Below are positions 1-6,531 of a stretch of 14,319 bases of DNA, piece after piece (positions within the stretch are counted from its first letter, which is position 1; each line of letters begins with the position of its first letter). The position numbers and the translations under genes are program-made. Below the pieces are notes generated by a model. It did not search any database, was not told where the DNA came from, and was given only the letters and a program-made list of their open reading frames with translations. Source of the stretch: Geothermovivens sp964644845 (lineage in GTDB: Bacteria; Zhuqueibacterota; Zhuqueibacteria; Oleimicrobiales; Geothermoviventaceae); assembly GCA_964644845.1 (NCBI GenBank), contig CAZXXS010000062.1, positions 1-14,319 on the forward strand. The letters run 5' to 3'.

Positions 1-113
1 ACATTAGATTTGCCGCTATTATTTCGACCAATCAAGGCTAATAAATTTTTAGGGCAAATGGTAACTTCTTTAAGTGAACGATAGTTTGATATTTCAATTT
101 TAGATATTTTCAT
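1..113 (-). CDS. OLD/RecF-like AAA ATPase, N-terminus only (probable first integron cassette gene)
   Basis: The gene runs off the left edge, so only 37 codons are visible. It starts at ATG (113-111) with AGGAG at 124-120, six bases upstream. The peptide opens with a short beta-strand pattern (MKISKIEISNYRSLKE) and reaches GRNNSGKSN at residues 29-37, a Walker A P-loop of the form GxxxxGKS. This N-terminus is typical of OLD-family ATP-dependent nucleases and RecF/SMC-like ATPases, including the GajA, AriA and PtuA ATPase subunits of phage-defence systems. The nuclease (TOPRIM or HNH) half, if any, is outside the window, so the subtype is unknown. The visible part is only about 28% G+C, against a GC-rich remainder, which indicates foreign origin. 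It diverges from the integron integrase and starts about 20 bases after a candidate attI core, so I infer a gene cassette in first position. A plain transferred gene beside intI remains possible. Confidence 0.72.
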   Translation of the reverse strand, partial: MKISKIEISNYRSLKEVTICPKNLLALIGRNNSGKSN

Positions 114-126
114 ATAAATCTCCTAT

Positions 127-133
127 GCATAAC
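127..133 (-). other. attI: Candidate integron attI core site (cassette junction)
   Basis: On the minus strand the heptamer is GTTATGC, a one-mismatch form of the integron core GTTRRRY, in which recombination occurs between G and TT. Just before it (minus strand, 144-134) the sequence AATAATGAT provides a weak inverted partner to TTAT, as expected for the L box of a simple site. G+C content changes abruptly here: AT-rich to the left, GC-rich to the right. The next gene begins 14 bases beyond, a typical short cassette leader. A second heptamer, GTTGGGT at 189-183, fits GTTRRRY perfectly but lies inside the GC-rich platform side and overlaps Pc. It could be the true core or an additional IntI-binding repeat. 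Confidence 0.45.
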
Positions 134-160
134 ATCATTATTCCGCCTTTTCCCCGGAGC

Positions 161-187
161 CCCAGGCCGGCTGGGTAAGTTTACCCA
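161..187. repeat. Two adjacent inverted repeats in the attI/Pc region
   Basis: CCCAG (161-165) pairs with CTGGG (171-175) around a five-base centre. TGGGTAA (172-178) pairs perfectly with TTACCCA (181-187) around a two-base loop. The two structures share bases and are mutually exclusive. They lie between the Pc promoter and the cassette start, so a Pc transcript starting near 171 would include only part of them. They may serve IntI binding at attI or shape the leader, but no role is proven. Confidence 0.5.
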
Positions 188-206
188 ACCCCAACCGAAA
201 AGTCAA
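178..206 (-). promoter_or_regulatory. Candidate cassette promoter Pc
   Basis: Reading leftward, -35 TTGACT (206-201; five of six consensus bases) is followed by exactly 17 bases and -10 TAAACT (183-178; four of six). Transcription would start near 171 and read through the attI candidate into the AT-rich ATPase gene. An outward-facing promoter between intI and the first cassette is a defining part of integrons. The -35 is one arm of the 20-bp palindrome, so it probably responds to the same regulator as the intI promoter. Confidence 0.5.
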
Positions 207-220
207 GAAATTTCTTGACT
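201..220. promoter_or_regulatory. Perfect 20-bp palindrome, likely operator between intI and Pc
   Basis: The sequence AGTCAAGAAATTTCTTGACT equals its own reverse complement over all 20 bases. Each end is a -35 hexamer TTGACT, one per direction, so a dimeric protein bound here would cover both divergent promoters. The position, 65 bases upstream of the intI start, suits a repressor such as LexA, which controls intI in several integrons. The motif does not match the LexA boxes I know (CTGT-N8-ACAG or CGAAC-N4-GTTCG), so the regulator is unidentified. Confidence 0.6.
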
Positions 221-243
221 TGCGGCAGCAAATTCCGTAATCT
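215..243 (+). promoter_or_regulatory. Candidate integrase promoter PintI
   Basis: TTGACT (215-220) is followed by 17 bases and TAATCT (238-243; only three of six matches to TATAAT). The predicted start is near 250, leaving a leader of about 36 bases before the intI ATG. The -35 coincides with the right arm of the palindrome, so a bound repressor would exclude RNA polymerase. The weak -10 would give low basal expression. Confidence 0.42.
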
Positions 244-285
244 AGGAACATCGGTGCAGCTATCTGGAAAGCGCGGAATTAGGCC

Positions 286-1530
286 ATGTCCAACCTTACG
301 GCTTTCATGAACTACCTCCGAGATCAAGTCGGCCTTCCTGCCAAGGTCATTCCTCACTTCGCGCGATGGGTGAGGAGCGCTTACCGCAAAGCGAACGTCC
401 CACTCGATCAGCCCCTGTCCGCTCCTGAGAGACGATCCTACCTGCGCGAGCTGGAAGCCACCCATCCGGCGTGGCAGGTTCGCCAGGCCGACGACGCCCT
501 TCGCCACTACGCTTATTTCCTCTCCACCTCCCCATCCTCCGAAGCAACGCACAATCAGCATGGGACACCTGCCGAATGGGACACCCTTGCCGCCGACATG
601 CGCCGGATCCTCCGGCTCAAACACCTTTCTTACCAAACCGAGAAAACCTATCTTGCCTGGTTGAAAGGCTTCCGAGCTTTTCTCTCCGAGAAACCACCTG
701 CTGCCCTCACCGAAGCCGACATCGAGCACTTTCTCAGCTACCTCGCCACCCAAAGGCGTGTGTCAGCTTCAACGCAGAACCAGGCCTTGAACGCTCTTGT
801 CTTCCTGTTCCGCCACGTGCTGAGACACGATCTGTCCGATTCCATCGCTGCGGTGCGGGCACGCCGACGCCAACGTCTGCCCACCGTTCTCTCCAAGGAC
901 GAGATCACTGCGATCTTCGCACACATGAGCGGCACTCCGCTTCTCATGGCACAGCTCATCTACGGCTGTGGGCTGCGCCTGCAGGAGTGTGTAAGCTTGC
1001 GCGTAAAGGACATCGATTTCGAAAAGCACATGCTGGTGGTGCGGGCAGGCAAGGGCGACAAGGACCGACGCACTGTGCTCCCCGTGAGTCTCGAACCATC
1101 CCTGCGTGAACACCTGAAAGCTATCCGCAGCCTCTACGAACGCGACCGCCTCGACGATGTGCCCGGCGTGATGCTTCCCCTGGCTCTCGAGCGAAAATAC
1201 CCCAACGCAGGCAAAGAGTGGGGCTGGTTCTGGGTGTTCCCCTCTCAGTCCCTCTCCGTGGACCCGCGCACCCACACCGTGCGCAGGCACCACCTCAGCC
1301 CCAGTACTTTGCAAAAAGCATTTAGAGTCGCTGTACGGAAGGCAAACATCCCCAAACCTGCGACGGTCCACACCTTGCGACACAGTTTCGCCACCCATCT
1401 GCTGGAGGGTGGCTACGACATCCGCACAATCCAGGAGCTACTCGGCCATCAGAGCGTGCGCACAACCATGATCTACACGCACGTTGCCCAGCGCGATCTG
1501 TCCCAGATCAAGAGCCCCCTGGACCGCTAA
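286..1530 (+). CDS. intI: Integron integrase (tyrosine recombinase, IntI family) with N-terminal extension
   Basis: IntI inserts and excises gene cassettes by recombining attI with folded single-stranded attC sites. The catalytic residues are R231, K256, H362, R365, H388 and Y397. Each lies exactly 85 positions beyond IntI1 R146, K171, H277, R280, H303 and Y312, so the catalytic domain is complete and uninterrupted. The IntI-specific insertion is clear: ALERKYPNAGKEWGWFWVFP at residues 300-319, the extra helix that separates IntI from XerC/D. A core-binding domain covers about 100-190 (LSYQTEKTYLAWLKGFRAFL onward). Length is 414 residues against about 320-340 for typical IntI. The extra ~85 N-terminal residues contain a second SAM-like helical segment (FARWVRSAYRKANVPL). 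The ATG at 286 has only a weak AGG just upstream, so the start is less sure than the rest. It diverges from the AT-rich gene at the left edge. Base composition resembles the host. Confidence 0.95.
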   Translation: MSNLTAFMNYLRDQVGLPAKVIPHFARWVRSAYRKANVPLDQPLSAPERRSYLRELEATHPAWQVRQADDALRHYAYFLSTSPSSEATHNQHGTPAEWDTLAADMRRILRLKHLSYQTEKTYLAWLKGFRAFLSEKPPAALTEADIEHFLSYLATQRRVSASTQNQALNALVFLFRHVLRHDLSDSIAAVRARRRQRLPTVLSKDEITAIFAHMSGTPLLMAQLIYGCGLRLQECVSLRVKDIDFEKHMLVVRAGKGDKDRRTVLPVSLEPSLREHLKAIRSLYERDRLDDVPGVMLPLALERKYPNAGKEWGWFWVFPSQSLSVDPRTHTVRRHHLSPSTLQKAFRVAVRKANIPKPATVHTLRHSFATHLLEGGYDIRTIQELLGHQSVRTTMIYTHVAQRDLSQIKSPLDR

Positions 1531-2163
1531 CTCCCGTGGGAACCGTCTCAACGCCCTGTGGGCCACAACCCTGCCACCGCTTTCGGTTTCACCCTTTCCC
1601 CAGGGCCCGAGCCACGCAAATGTCTATTTTCTCGATACTACACGCATCCGGGCCGATTGCGGAACCGCAACTGCTTTTTCTCCTACGTCTCTTCGGTGTC
1701 CCTGACGTTCGATCTTGTACGCGCCTCTACCGCGCTTACCCATCCACGGTAACCGGCCCTTCTGCCAGTCCACTCCGCGGGCCTGGTGTCGGCCGCCGAA
1801 GCGCGACGAATGGCTTTTCGGTCCGCCGCACGGCCCCGCAGGACACCGCACGGTCCACAACATCCCCCGCAACAGCTGGTTACAGGACGCTGAGTTCCCG
1901 AAAGAAAAAGCCACCAACGGCTTGTCCGAACACCTGTGAACCGATCCTCGTCCCGCGCCGCTCGGTTCCCGGTCCCGTGGTGCAGGTTTTGCATCGCGGT
2001 TTACGGAAACCCGTAGGGAGGCGAAAATCAGCCCCCCTGTATCCCCATCTCGCTTTTCCGAAAGCGGCCGACTTGGAATTTGCCCGCAGGCGAATAAACG
2101 CGCCTGAGAATTTGTTCTTTACGGTGAGAAACTGCGTCACCTGAACACAGCACCGCGAGGGCC
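1531..2163. other. 633-base spacer between intI and nhaA; no gene supported
   Basis: Reading frames here (the longest on the plus strand is 1536-2144) give Pro/Ser/Arg/Thr-rich peptides without a domain, repeat or ribosome site, so I do not call them. I see no attC-like element, tRNA or insertion sequence. The only structure is a set of small inverted repeats in the last 170 bases, listed separately as the nhaA leader. Confidence 0.6.
1998..2141 (+). other. Structured leader upstream of nhaA, possible cis-regulatory RNA
   Basis: Four short inverted repeats follow one another: GGTTT (1998-2002) with AAACC (2007-2011); GGGAGGC (2016-2022) with GCCCCCC (2031-2037, one mismatch); CAGGCG (2087-2092) with CGCCTG (2101-2106); and GGTGA (2123-2127) with TCACC (2137-2141), just ahead of the GAGG ribosome site at 2157-2160. 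Some nhaA genes are controlled by cation-sensing riboswitches (the nhaA-I and nhaA-II motifs). I cannot match those consensus structures from memory, so this is only a candidate. Hairpins this short also arise by chance in GC-rich DNA. Confidence 0.25.
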
Positions 2164-3369
2164 ATGAACACAACATCACCTTCGTCCGCTTTGGACCGAA
2201 CCCGAACGTGGCTGGCCGATTTCTTGCGCCTGGAGTCGGCCGGCGGCATGGTGCTCATGGGCGCCACCGTGCTGGCCATGCTCGTGGCTAACTCTCCCCT
2301 GCGCCCCTTGAGCTCCCGGCTTCTGGAGCTGGAATTCAGCATTAAACTGGCCGGGTGGGGCCTCGCCAAGCCTCTCCAGCTCTGGATTAACGACGGTTTG
2401 ATGGCTGTTTTCTTCTTCCTCGTCGGCCTGGAACTGAAACGCGAACTGGCTGAGGGGCACCTGGCCAGCCTGCGGCGGGCGACATTACCTGCCGTGGCTG
2501 CTCTGGGTGGCATGGTCGTCCCGGCCGTCCTCTACAGCGTGTTCAACTGGAAAGACAGCACAGCCATGCGTGGCTGGGCCATCCCGACGGCCACGGACAT
2601 TGCCTTCGCCCTTGGGGTGCTTTCCCTCCTCGGCAAACGTGTACCCACCGCGCTGAAGGCCTTTCTGCTCAGCGTGGCGATTTTCGACGATCTCGGCGCC
2701 GTTGTCGTCATCGCCCTTTTCTACACGGCTAAGATCTCCACCGCGGCGCTGGCCGTAGCGGCTTTCTTCGTCCTGATGCTGCTGTTGCTGAATCGCGCCG
2801 GGGTGACTCGTGTTTACCCCTACGTACTTCTGGGTCTGCCTCTCTGGGTCGCCGTTCTGAAGTCCGGAGTGCACGCCACTTTGGCGGGCGTGATCGTGGC
2901 AGCGTTCATTCCGCTGCGGACTTCCACCGGGCACTCACCGCTTAAGCACCTGGAGCACACGCTGCACCCGTGGGTTGCCTTCGGGATTTTGCCCATTTTC
3001 GCTCTCGCAAACGCCGGTGTCTCACTGCGGGGTCTCGGCCTGGCAGACCTGCTGCACTCCGTTCCACTGGGCATCGTCACCGGTTTGTTCTTTGGCAAAC
3101 AGATTGGTATTTTGGCCTTCAGCGGCCTCGCCGTCCGTACGGGGTTAGCCTCGCTTCCTGGAGAAACAAGCTGGCGGCAGCTGTACGGTGTCGCCCTTCT
3201 CTGCGGGATCGGCTTCACCATGAGCTTGTTCATCGCCTCGCTGGCGTTTGAACACGGTGGCCCGGCCTACTCGGGCCTGGAACGCCTCGGCATCCTCCTC
3301 GGATCGCTGGCGTCCGGGCTCGCCGGGTACGTCGTCCTGCGGCTCGCGACCAAGGGACAAAGCCCCTGA
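2164..3369 (+). CDS. nhaA: Na+/H+ antiporter NhaA
   Basis: This inner-membrane electrogenic antiporter exports Na+ or Li+ in exchange for protons, giving salt and alkaline-pH tolerance. The 401 residues have the usual NhaA length and about twelve hydrophobic helices. Diagnostic motifs are present: NDGLMAVFFFLVGLELKREL (76-95), ATDIAFALGVLSLLG (143-157) with D145 equivalent to E. coli D133, and AIFDDLGAVVVIALFYT (172-188) with the ion-binding pair D175/D176 (E. coli D163/D164). FGKQIGI (310-316) carries K312, equivalent to K300. All key residues are conserved, so it should be active. The ATG follows GAGG (2157-2160) with short spacing. It stands alone: 633 bases after intI and 226 bases before the next gene, with no evident operon partner. 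The downstream gap contains a 5-bp inverted repeat (3388-3399) but no clear terminator. Confidence 0.97.
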   Translation: MNTTSPSSALDRTRTWLADFLRLESAGGMVLMGATVLAMLVANSPLRPLSSRLLELEFSIKLAGWGLAKPLQLWINDGLMAVFFFLVGLELKRELAEGHLASLRRATLPAVAALGGMVVPAVLYSVFNWKDSTAMRGWAIPTATDIAFALGVLSLLGKRVPTALKAFLLSVAIFDDLGAVVVIALFYTAKISTAALAVAAFFVLMLLLLNRAGVTRVYPYVLLGLPLWVAVLKSGVHATLAGVIVAAFIPLRTSTGHSPLKHLEHTLHPWVAFGILPIFALANAGVSLRGLGLADLLHSVPLGIVTGLFFGKQIGILAFSGLAVRTGLASLPGETSWRQLYGVALLCGIGFTMSLFIASLAFEHGGPAYSGLERLGILLGSLASGLAGYVVLRLATKGQSP

Positions 3370-3595
3370 GCGCGTCGTCTCAAACTTGCCCGGACGGGCC
3401 CGTACAGCCCCGACAGCCTGGGCCGAGTTACCCCGAGTCCGTGCGAAGCCCGACACCCGGCAAGGCTCAACGCCCCGGAAAAACCGCCCGCGTCGCCCAC
3501 GTGGGCTCTGCAGCACCCGCACGGGGGAAGCGCCAAAAACTTCTCGACGCAAGAATGAACGAAGCCTCTAACGCAAGCAACAGTGAGACCTGCTC

Positions 3596-4816
3596 ATGAA
3601 CTCCGCTCTTCGGCTGCGCCTGGTCGCTGCGCTGATGCTGTCGACGGGACTACTTGCCCCGTTGGCCCTGGCCCAAACCCGCGTCAAGATTGCCGTTTGG
3701 GGGGACTCGCGGGAGAACCGTCTGGGTGCCTGCGAGAACATCGCCGATTTGCTCCTGCACAAGGTGACCGACTGGGATTTCCAGATCCACACAGGCGATT
3801 TCACCCACGACGGCAGCGACGCCGCCTGGCAACGGTCGTTACACTACCGCGGCATCGACTCGCTCTTCGTGCCCGGCCGTTTCTTGATGTGCACCAGCAA
3901 CCACGACGCCGTGCGCAGCACCTACGACCGCTACACCGCTGGCGTCCTCCCCGTCAACTCCGCGGACAGCACCACGCACTTTTTCCATTTTCAGAAAGGC
4001 AACGTGCACGTCGTCGCGTGCGACGGCTACTTCACCCCCAGCAGCACGATGAACCGCTGGCTGGATTCCGTGCTCACCCGGATTCCCAAAGAAGATTGGC
4101 TGATTGGGGTGTGGCATAATCCCTGTTACGGCGACGTGACGTACAAAAGCAGCTACCTGGCCATTTGCGGCACGTGGCTGGAAAAATTCGCCGCTCACGG
4201 CGGCGACTTCATCCTGCACGGTCATGCCCACACTTACGTGCGCACCTACCCGCTGCTGCCGGACGGAAGTGTTTCCTTCGAGCGCGGCATGGTCCACATC
4301 GTGAACGGTTGCGGCGGGGCCGGCTTCAAAGCGCCCCAGCAGAAGTCCAGCAAGACCGCCTTCACCCCCGATTCGTGGTCGTTCGCGATGGTCACGTTCA
4401 TTACGATCGAGGGCGACGTGGCCACCGTGGAAACCGTGGATGCCCGCACTCTGGAAAACGTGGGCACGGTGGACCGCTGGGTTTGGGATCGATCTTCAGC
4501 GAGCCGCGTTCACGAGGGATCCCAAACACCCGTGCCGTGCACGGCTCGCCTTCTGGCGCCTTCGCCGAATCCGTTCAACCTGGCCACAACCATTCGCTAC
4601 GTCCTGCCGAAGTCTCAATTCGTCCAGCTCCGCCTTTTTTCCTCCAGCGGCAGACTTGTGAAGACCCTGGACGAGGGGTTTCGCAAGGCAGGCCTGCACG
4701 CACTGCGCTGGGACGGCACAGACGGAAGGTCCGAGCCCACGGCCTCGGGGGTCTACCTCGTCCAGCTCCAGACAGAAACCAGCTTGGTCACGCGCAAAGT
4801 GATCGTGCTGAAGTGA
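3596..4816 (+). CDS. Secreted metallophosphoesterase with C-terminal FlgD/T9SS-like domain
   Basis: A calcineurin-like phosphoesterase that should act outside the cytoplasm. Residues 1-26 form a signal peptide (hydrophobic 9-25, cleavage after ALA). The phosphoesterase domain spans about 30-285: GDSR (36-39), GDFTHDG (67-73), SNHD (101-104), WHNP (173-176, H174) and GHAHTY (209-214, H210/H212). The first motif is normally GDxH. Here Arg39 replaces the His, as seen in some purple-acid-phosphatase-like and PhoD-like relatives, so metal use may differ. Residues 320-406 form a FlgD-like Ig domain of the Por-secretion tail type (SPNPFN, then SSSGRLVKTL, WDGTDG, ASGVYLVQL, KVIVLK at the very end), which suggests export and surface attachment. 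The natural substrate, phosphomonoester or nucleotide, cannot be told. The ATG at 3596 has a weak GAG upstream, but the signal peptide begins there. Confidence 0.88.
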   Translation: MNSALRLRLVAALMLSTGLLAPLALAQTRVKIAVWGDSRENRLGACENIADLLLHKVTDWDFQIHTGDFTHDGSDAAWQRSLHYRGIDSLFVPGRFLMCTSNHDAVRSTYDRYTAGVLPVNSADSTTHFFHFQKGNVHVVACDGYFTPSSTMNRWLDSVLTRIPKEDWLIGVWHNPCYGDVTYKSSYLAICGTWLEKFAAHGGDFILHGHAHTYVRTYPLLPDGSVSFERGMVHIVNGCGGAGFKAPQQKSSKTAFTPDSWSFAMVTFITIEGDVATVETVDARTLENVGTVDRWVWDRSSASRVHEGSQTPVPCTARLLAPSPNPFNLATTIRYVLPKSQFVQLRLFSSSGRLVKTLDEGFRKAGLHALRWDGTDGRSEPTASGVYLVQLQTETSLVTRKVIVLK

Positions 4817-5397
4817 AAAGGGCAAAAGGTCGGCACTCGTGGCCTCCTCCTTGAACTCCACGGGTGCACAGCCTTCTTTGGGCCCCCTTGGCCCCACCTG
4901 ATTCAGGCGCGCCCTCGAAGCTCGGGACGCCCGGACGAGCGCAGCCTGGCCGCGCACACTCTGTACCAACAAATTTTTGCCTTGCCGCCCCCTCTCTCCA
5001 AAAACAGCCTCGGTCGCCCGCCCTCAGGCTGGGACTCAGCGCTACCCGCCTCCAGTCGTCGGGGGAAACGTCGAACCCCTGCCACCGTTCCACCGTGATC
5101 CACCCGCTCCGGTCGGCCTTTGCCCACCCGACGGCGACTTCCTTGCGAACCTGCCGCGCTCGCACCCGAGGAACGTGCGGCATTCACGTGACGGCCGCGC
5201 CGGGAAACGGGTCCAGCCTCACAGACTTCTCAGCGGCTCGCCCGCTGTCCTCGCCGGGTTGGCTCGTGTTGTAAAAGGGCAGCCCTTTCGGCCCGGCGTG
5301 AATCGCGTAGTCCTTTCCGCCCGCAGGGTCCGCCTTTCTCCGTCCCAGGCGCGACGCTCTGGCCGTCCTCGAACGCCGCTGCTCAGAAACAGACTCG
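4817..5397. other. 581-base spacer between convergent genes; no gene supported
   Basis: The metallophosphoesterase (+) and SGNH hydrolase (-) converge on this stretch, so both terminators should lie here. I see no hairpin followed by a T-run. One minus-strand frame stays open from about 5397 down to a TGA at 5184-5186 and reads protein-like (for example DYAIHAGPKGLPFYNTSQ) but has no ATG, GTG or TTG except near its end. It may be chance or a decayed gene end. Confidence 0.5.
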
Positions 5398-6093
5398 CTA
5401 CTCCTTCAGCGCCCTTCGAATCGCCTCTGCCACCTGCCGGCCCAGGACCTCGTACCCTCTGGCGTTGAAGTGCACCCCGTCGCTGCGACTGTACTCGGGG
5501 TGCTTCACAACCAGGCTGAACAGATCGTCAATCGCCACGCCGTGCCTGCGCATGAAGTCCACGGCGATTCGATTGCGTTCGCGCACCTTCGGCATCCACC
5601 TTTCGTCCAGCTTCGTCAAATCGTCCTGGCGGCGGACCGGCGTGGTTGTGGCCCAGATGAGCACGGCGTCCGGAGCCAGTCGGCGAAGCGTTGCGTACAG
5701 GGGAGGCAAACCAGCCGCGTACGCCCTCTCGTCGTAGTCCCGGCCGTGCAATCCGTTGTTGATGTGGATGACGTCGAAGTGGTAGCGCTTCAAAAGGATT
5801 TCCAGCATGGCCAGGTAGTCCGGGTTGGTCAAGAACGCCGACGTCGTGTAACGAGCACAGTAGACGCTGTCGCCGAGTTCTTTTTCCACGATGCCGTAGT
5901 AGCCTCGCACAATCGAATCGCCAACGAGCAGCACACGGGGCCTGTCGTTCTTGTTCGCACCCGTCACCCAGATGTCCACCCACTCGATCCTTTCCAGAAT
6001 CGGCCCTCGTGCGCCGTCTGCCTTCTCAGCTTGTCCAGCGGCAACCGAAACCGTCACGAGAAGAGCCACCGCAGCGCTGACCCACGCTTTCAT
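5398..6093 (-). CDS. Secreted SGNH/GDSL-type hydrolase (lipase/esterase superfamily)
   Basis: Predicted esterase or deacetylase acting in the periplasm or outside. The ATG (6093-6091) follows GGAGG (6106-6102) by eight bases. Residues 1-20 are a signal peptide (MKAWVSAAVALLVTVSVAAG). Block I is VLLVGDSIVRGYYGIVE (54-70) with nucleophile S60. Block III is INNGLHG (111-117), where Asn113 and Gly114 stand in the place of the usual GxND. Block V is SDGVHFNARGY (204-214) with the D205/H208 catalytic pair. Block II is not obvious. The 231-residue length fits the family, and similar proteins act on acetylated polysaccharides, though the substrate here is unknown. It is last in the minus-strand series, 438 bases after the cyclase, so it probably has its own promoter and may not belong to the same functional unit. 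Confidence 0.85.
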   Translation of the reverse strand: MKAWVSAAVALLVTVSVAAGQAEKADGARGPILERIEWVDIWVTGANKNDRPRVLLVGDSIVRGYYGIVEKELGDSVYCARYTTSAFLTNPDYLAMLEILLKRYHFDVIHINNGLHGRDYDERAYAAGLPPLYATLRRLAPDAVLIWATTTPVRRQDDLTKLDERWMPKVRERNRIAVDFMRRHGVAIDDLFSLVVKHPEYSRSDGVHFNARGYEVLGRQVAEAIRRALKE

Positions 6094-6531
6094 GCGTTCC
6101 GCCTCCGGCGATTGTCGGTTGAAAAAGCTGCCAACGCACCCGCTTCTCTTCTGCTGTACGCCGTGGACCCCACCTTCCCCCGCACTACCTGCGCGCGTTC
6201 CCGAGCCAAATTCCGCTTACCGTAGCGGCACGGTCGGTCCCGCTCGCATCCCGATGCTCCGTCTGCTGGCTCCCGTAGCTGGTCAAGGTCAGAAGGCCGG
6301 TCGCCAAAATCACCGACGAGATTTTCGGGAAAACAAGGTTTGAACGCATGCACCAGCCCTCGCCTCGGTCCACCCGGGCAGTAAATCACTGGAGCCAGCC
6401 GTTCGTGAACGGCCACCCGGAAGGGATGTGAGCGCCTCCAAATTCTTCGACCAGCCCCGCCAGGCTCTTGCGCACCAGCGGACCCGGTTACCCTCTTGCG
6501 GGCTCGCAAGGGGGTGGTGTTTTCCACCCAC
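6094..6531. other. 438-base spacer upstream of the SGNH hydrolase; no gene supported
   Basis: It lies between the cyclase stop and the SGNH start, both on the minus strand, and must hold the cyclase terminator and probably the SGNH promoter. Apart from the hairpin at 6491-6513 I find no convincing element. The frames are open in places but give Arg/Pro/Ala-rich peptides without motifs. Confidence 0.55.
6491..6513 (-). terminator. Terminator-like hairpin after the cyclase gene
   Basis: CTTGCG (6495-6500) pairs with CGCAAG (6505-6510) around a four-base loop, and CCC (6491-6493) pairs with GGG (6511-6513) across a single-base bulge. It begins 18 bases after the cyclase stop codon on the minus strand. 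No run of T follows on that strand, so it is not a textbook intrinsic terminator. It may be a pause or 3'-end stabilising hairpin. Confidence 0.4.

Noticed and set aside
201..220. Palindrome as a known LexA box
   Set aside because: It does not fit CTGT-N8-ACAG or CGAAC-N4-GTTCG; operator function is plausible but the regulator cannot be named.
1536..2144. 202-codon plus-strand open frame after intI
   Set aside because: Pro/Ser/Arg-rich product with no domain, no ribosome site and overlapping open frames in other phases; typical of chance frames in GC-rich DNA.
1531..2163. attC sites or cassettes downstream of intI (reverse integron)
   Set aside because: No GTTRRRY/RYYYAAC pair flanking a long imperfect palindrome was found here, and the divergent AT-rich gene on the other side fits the classical orientation.
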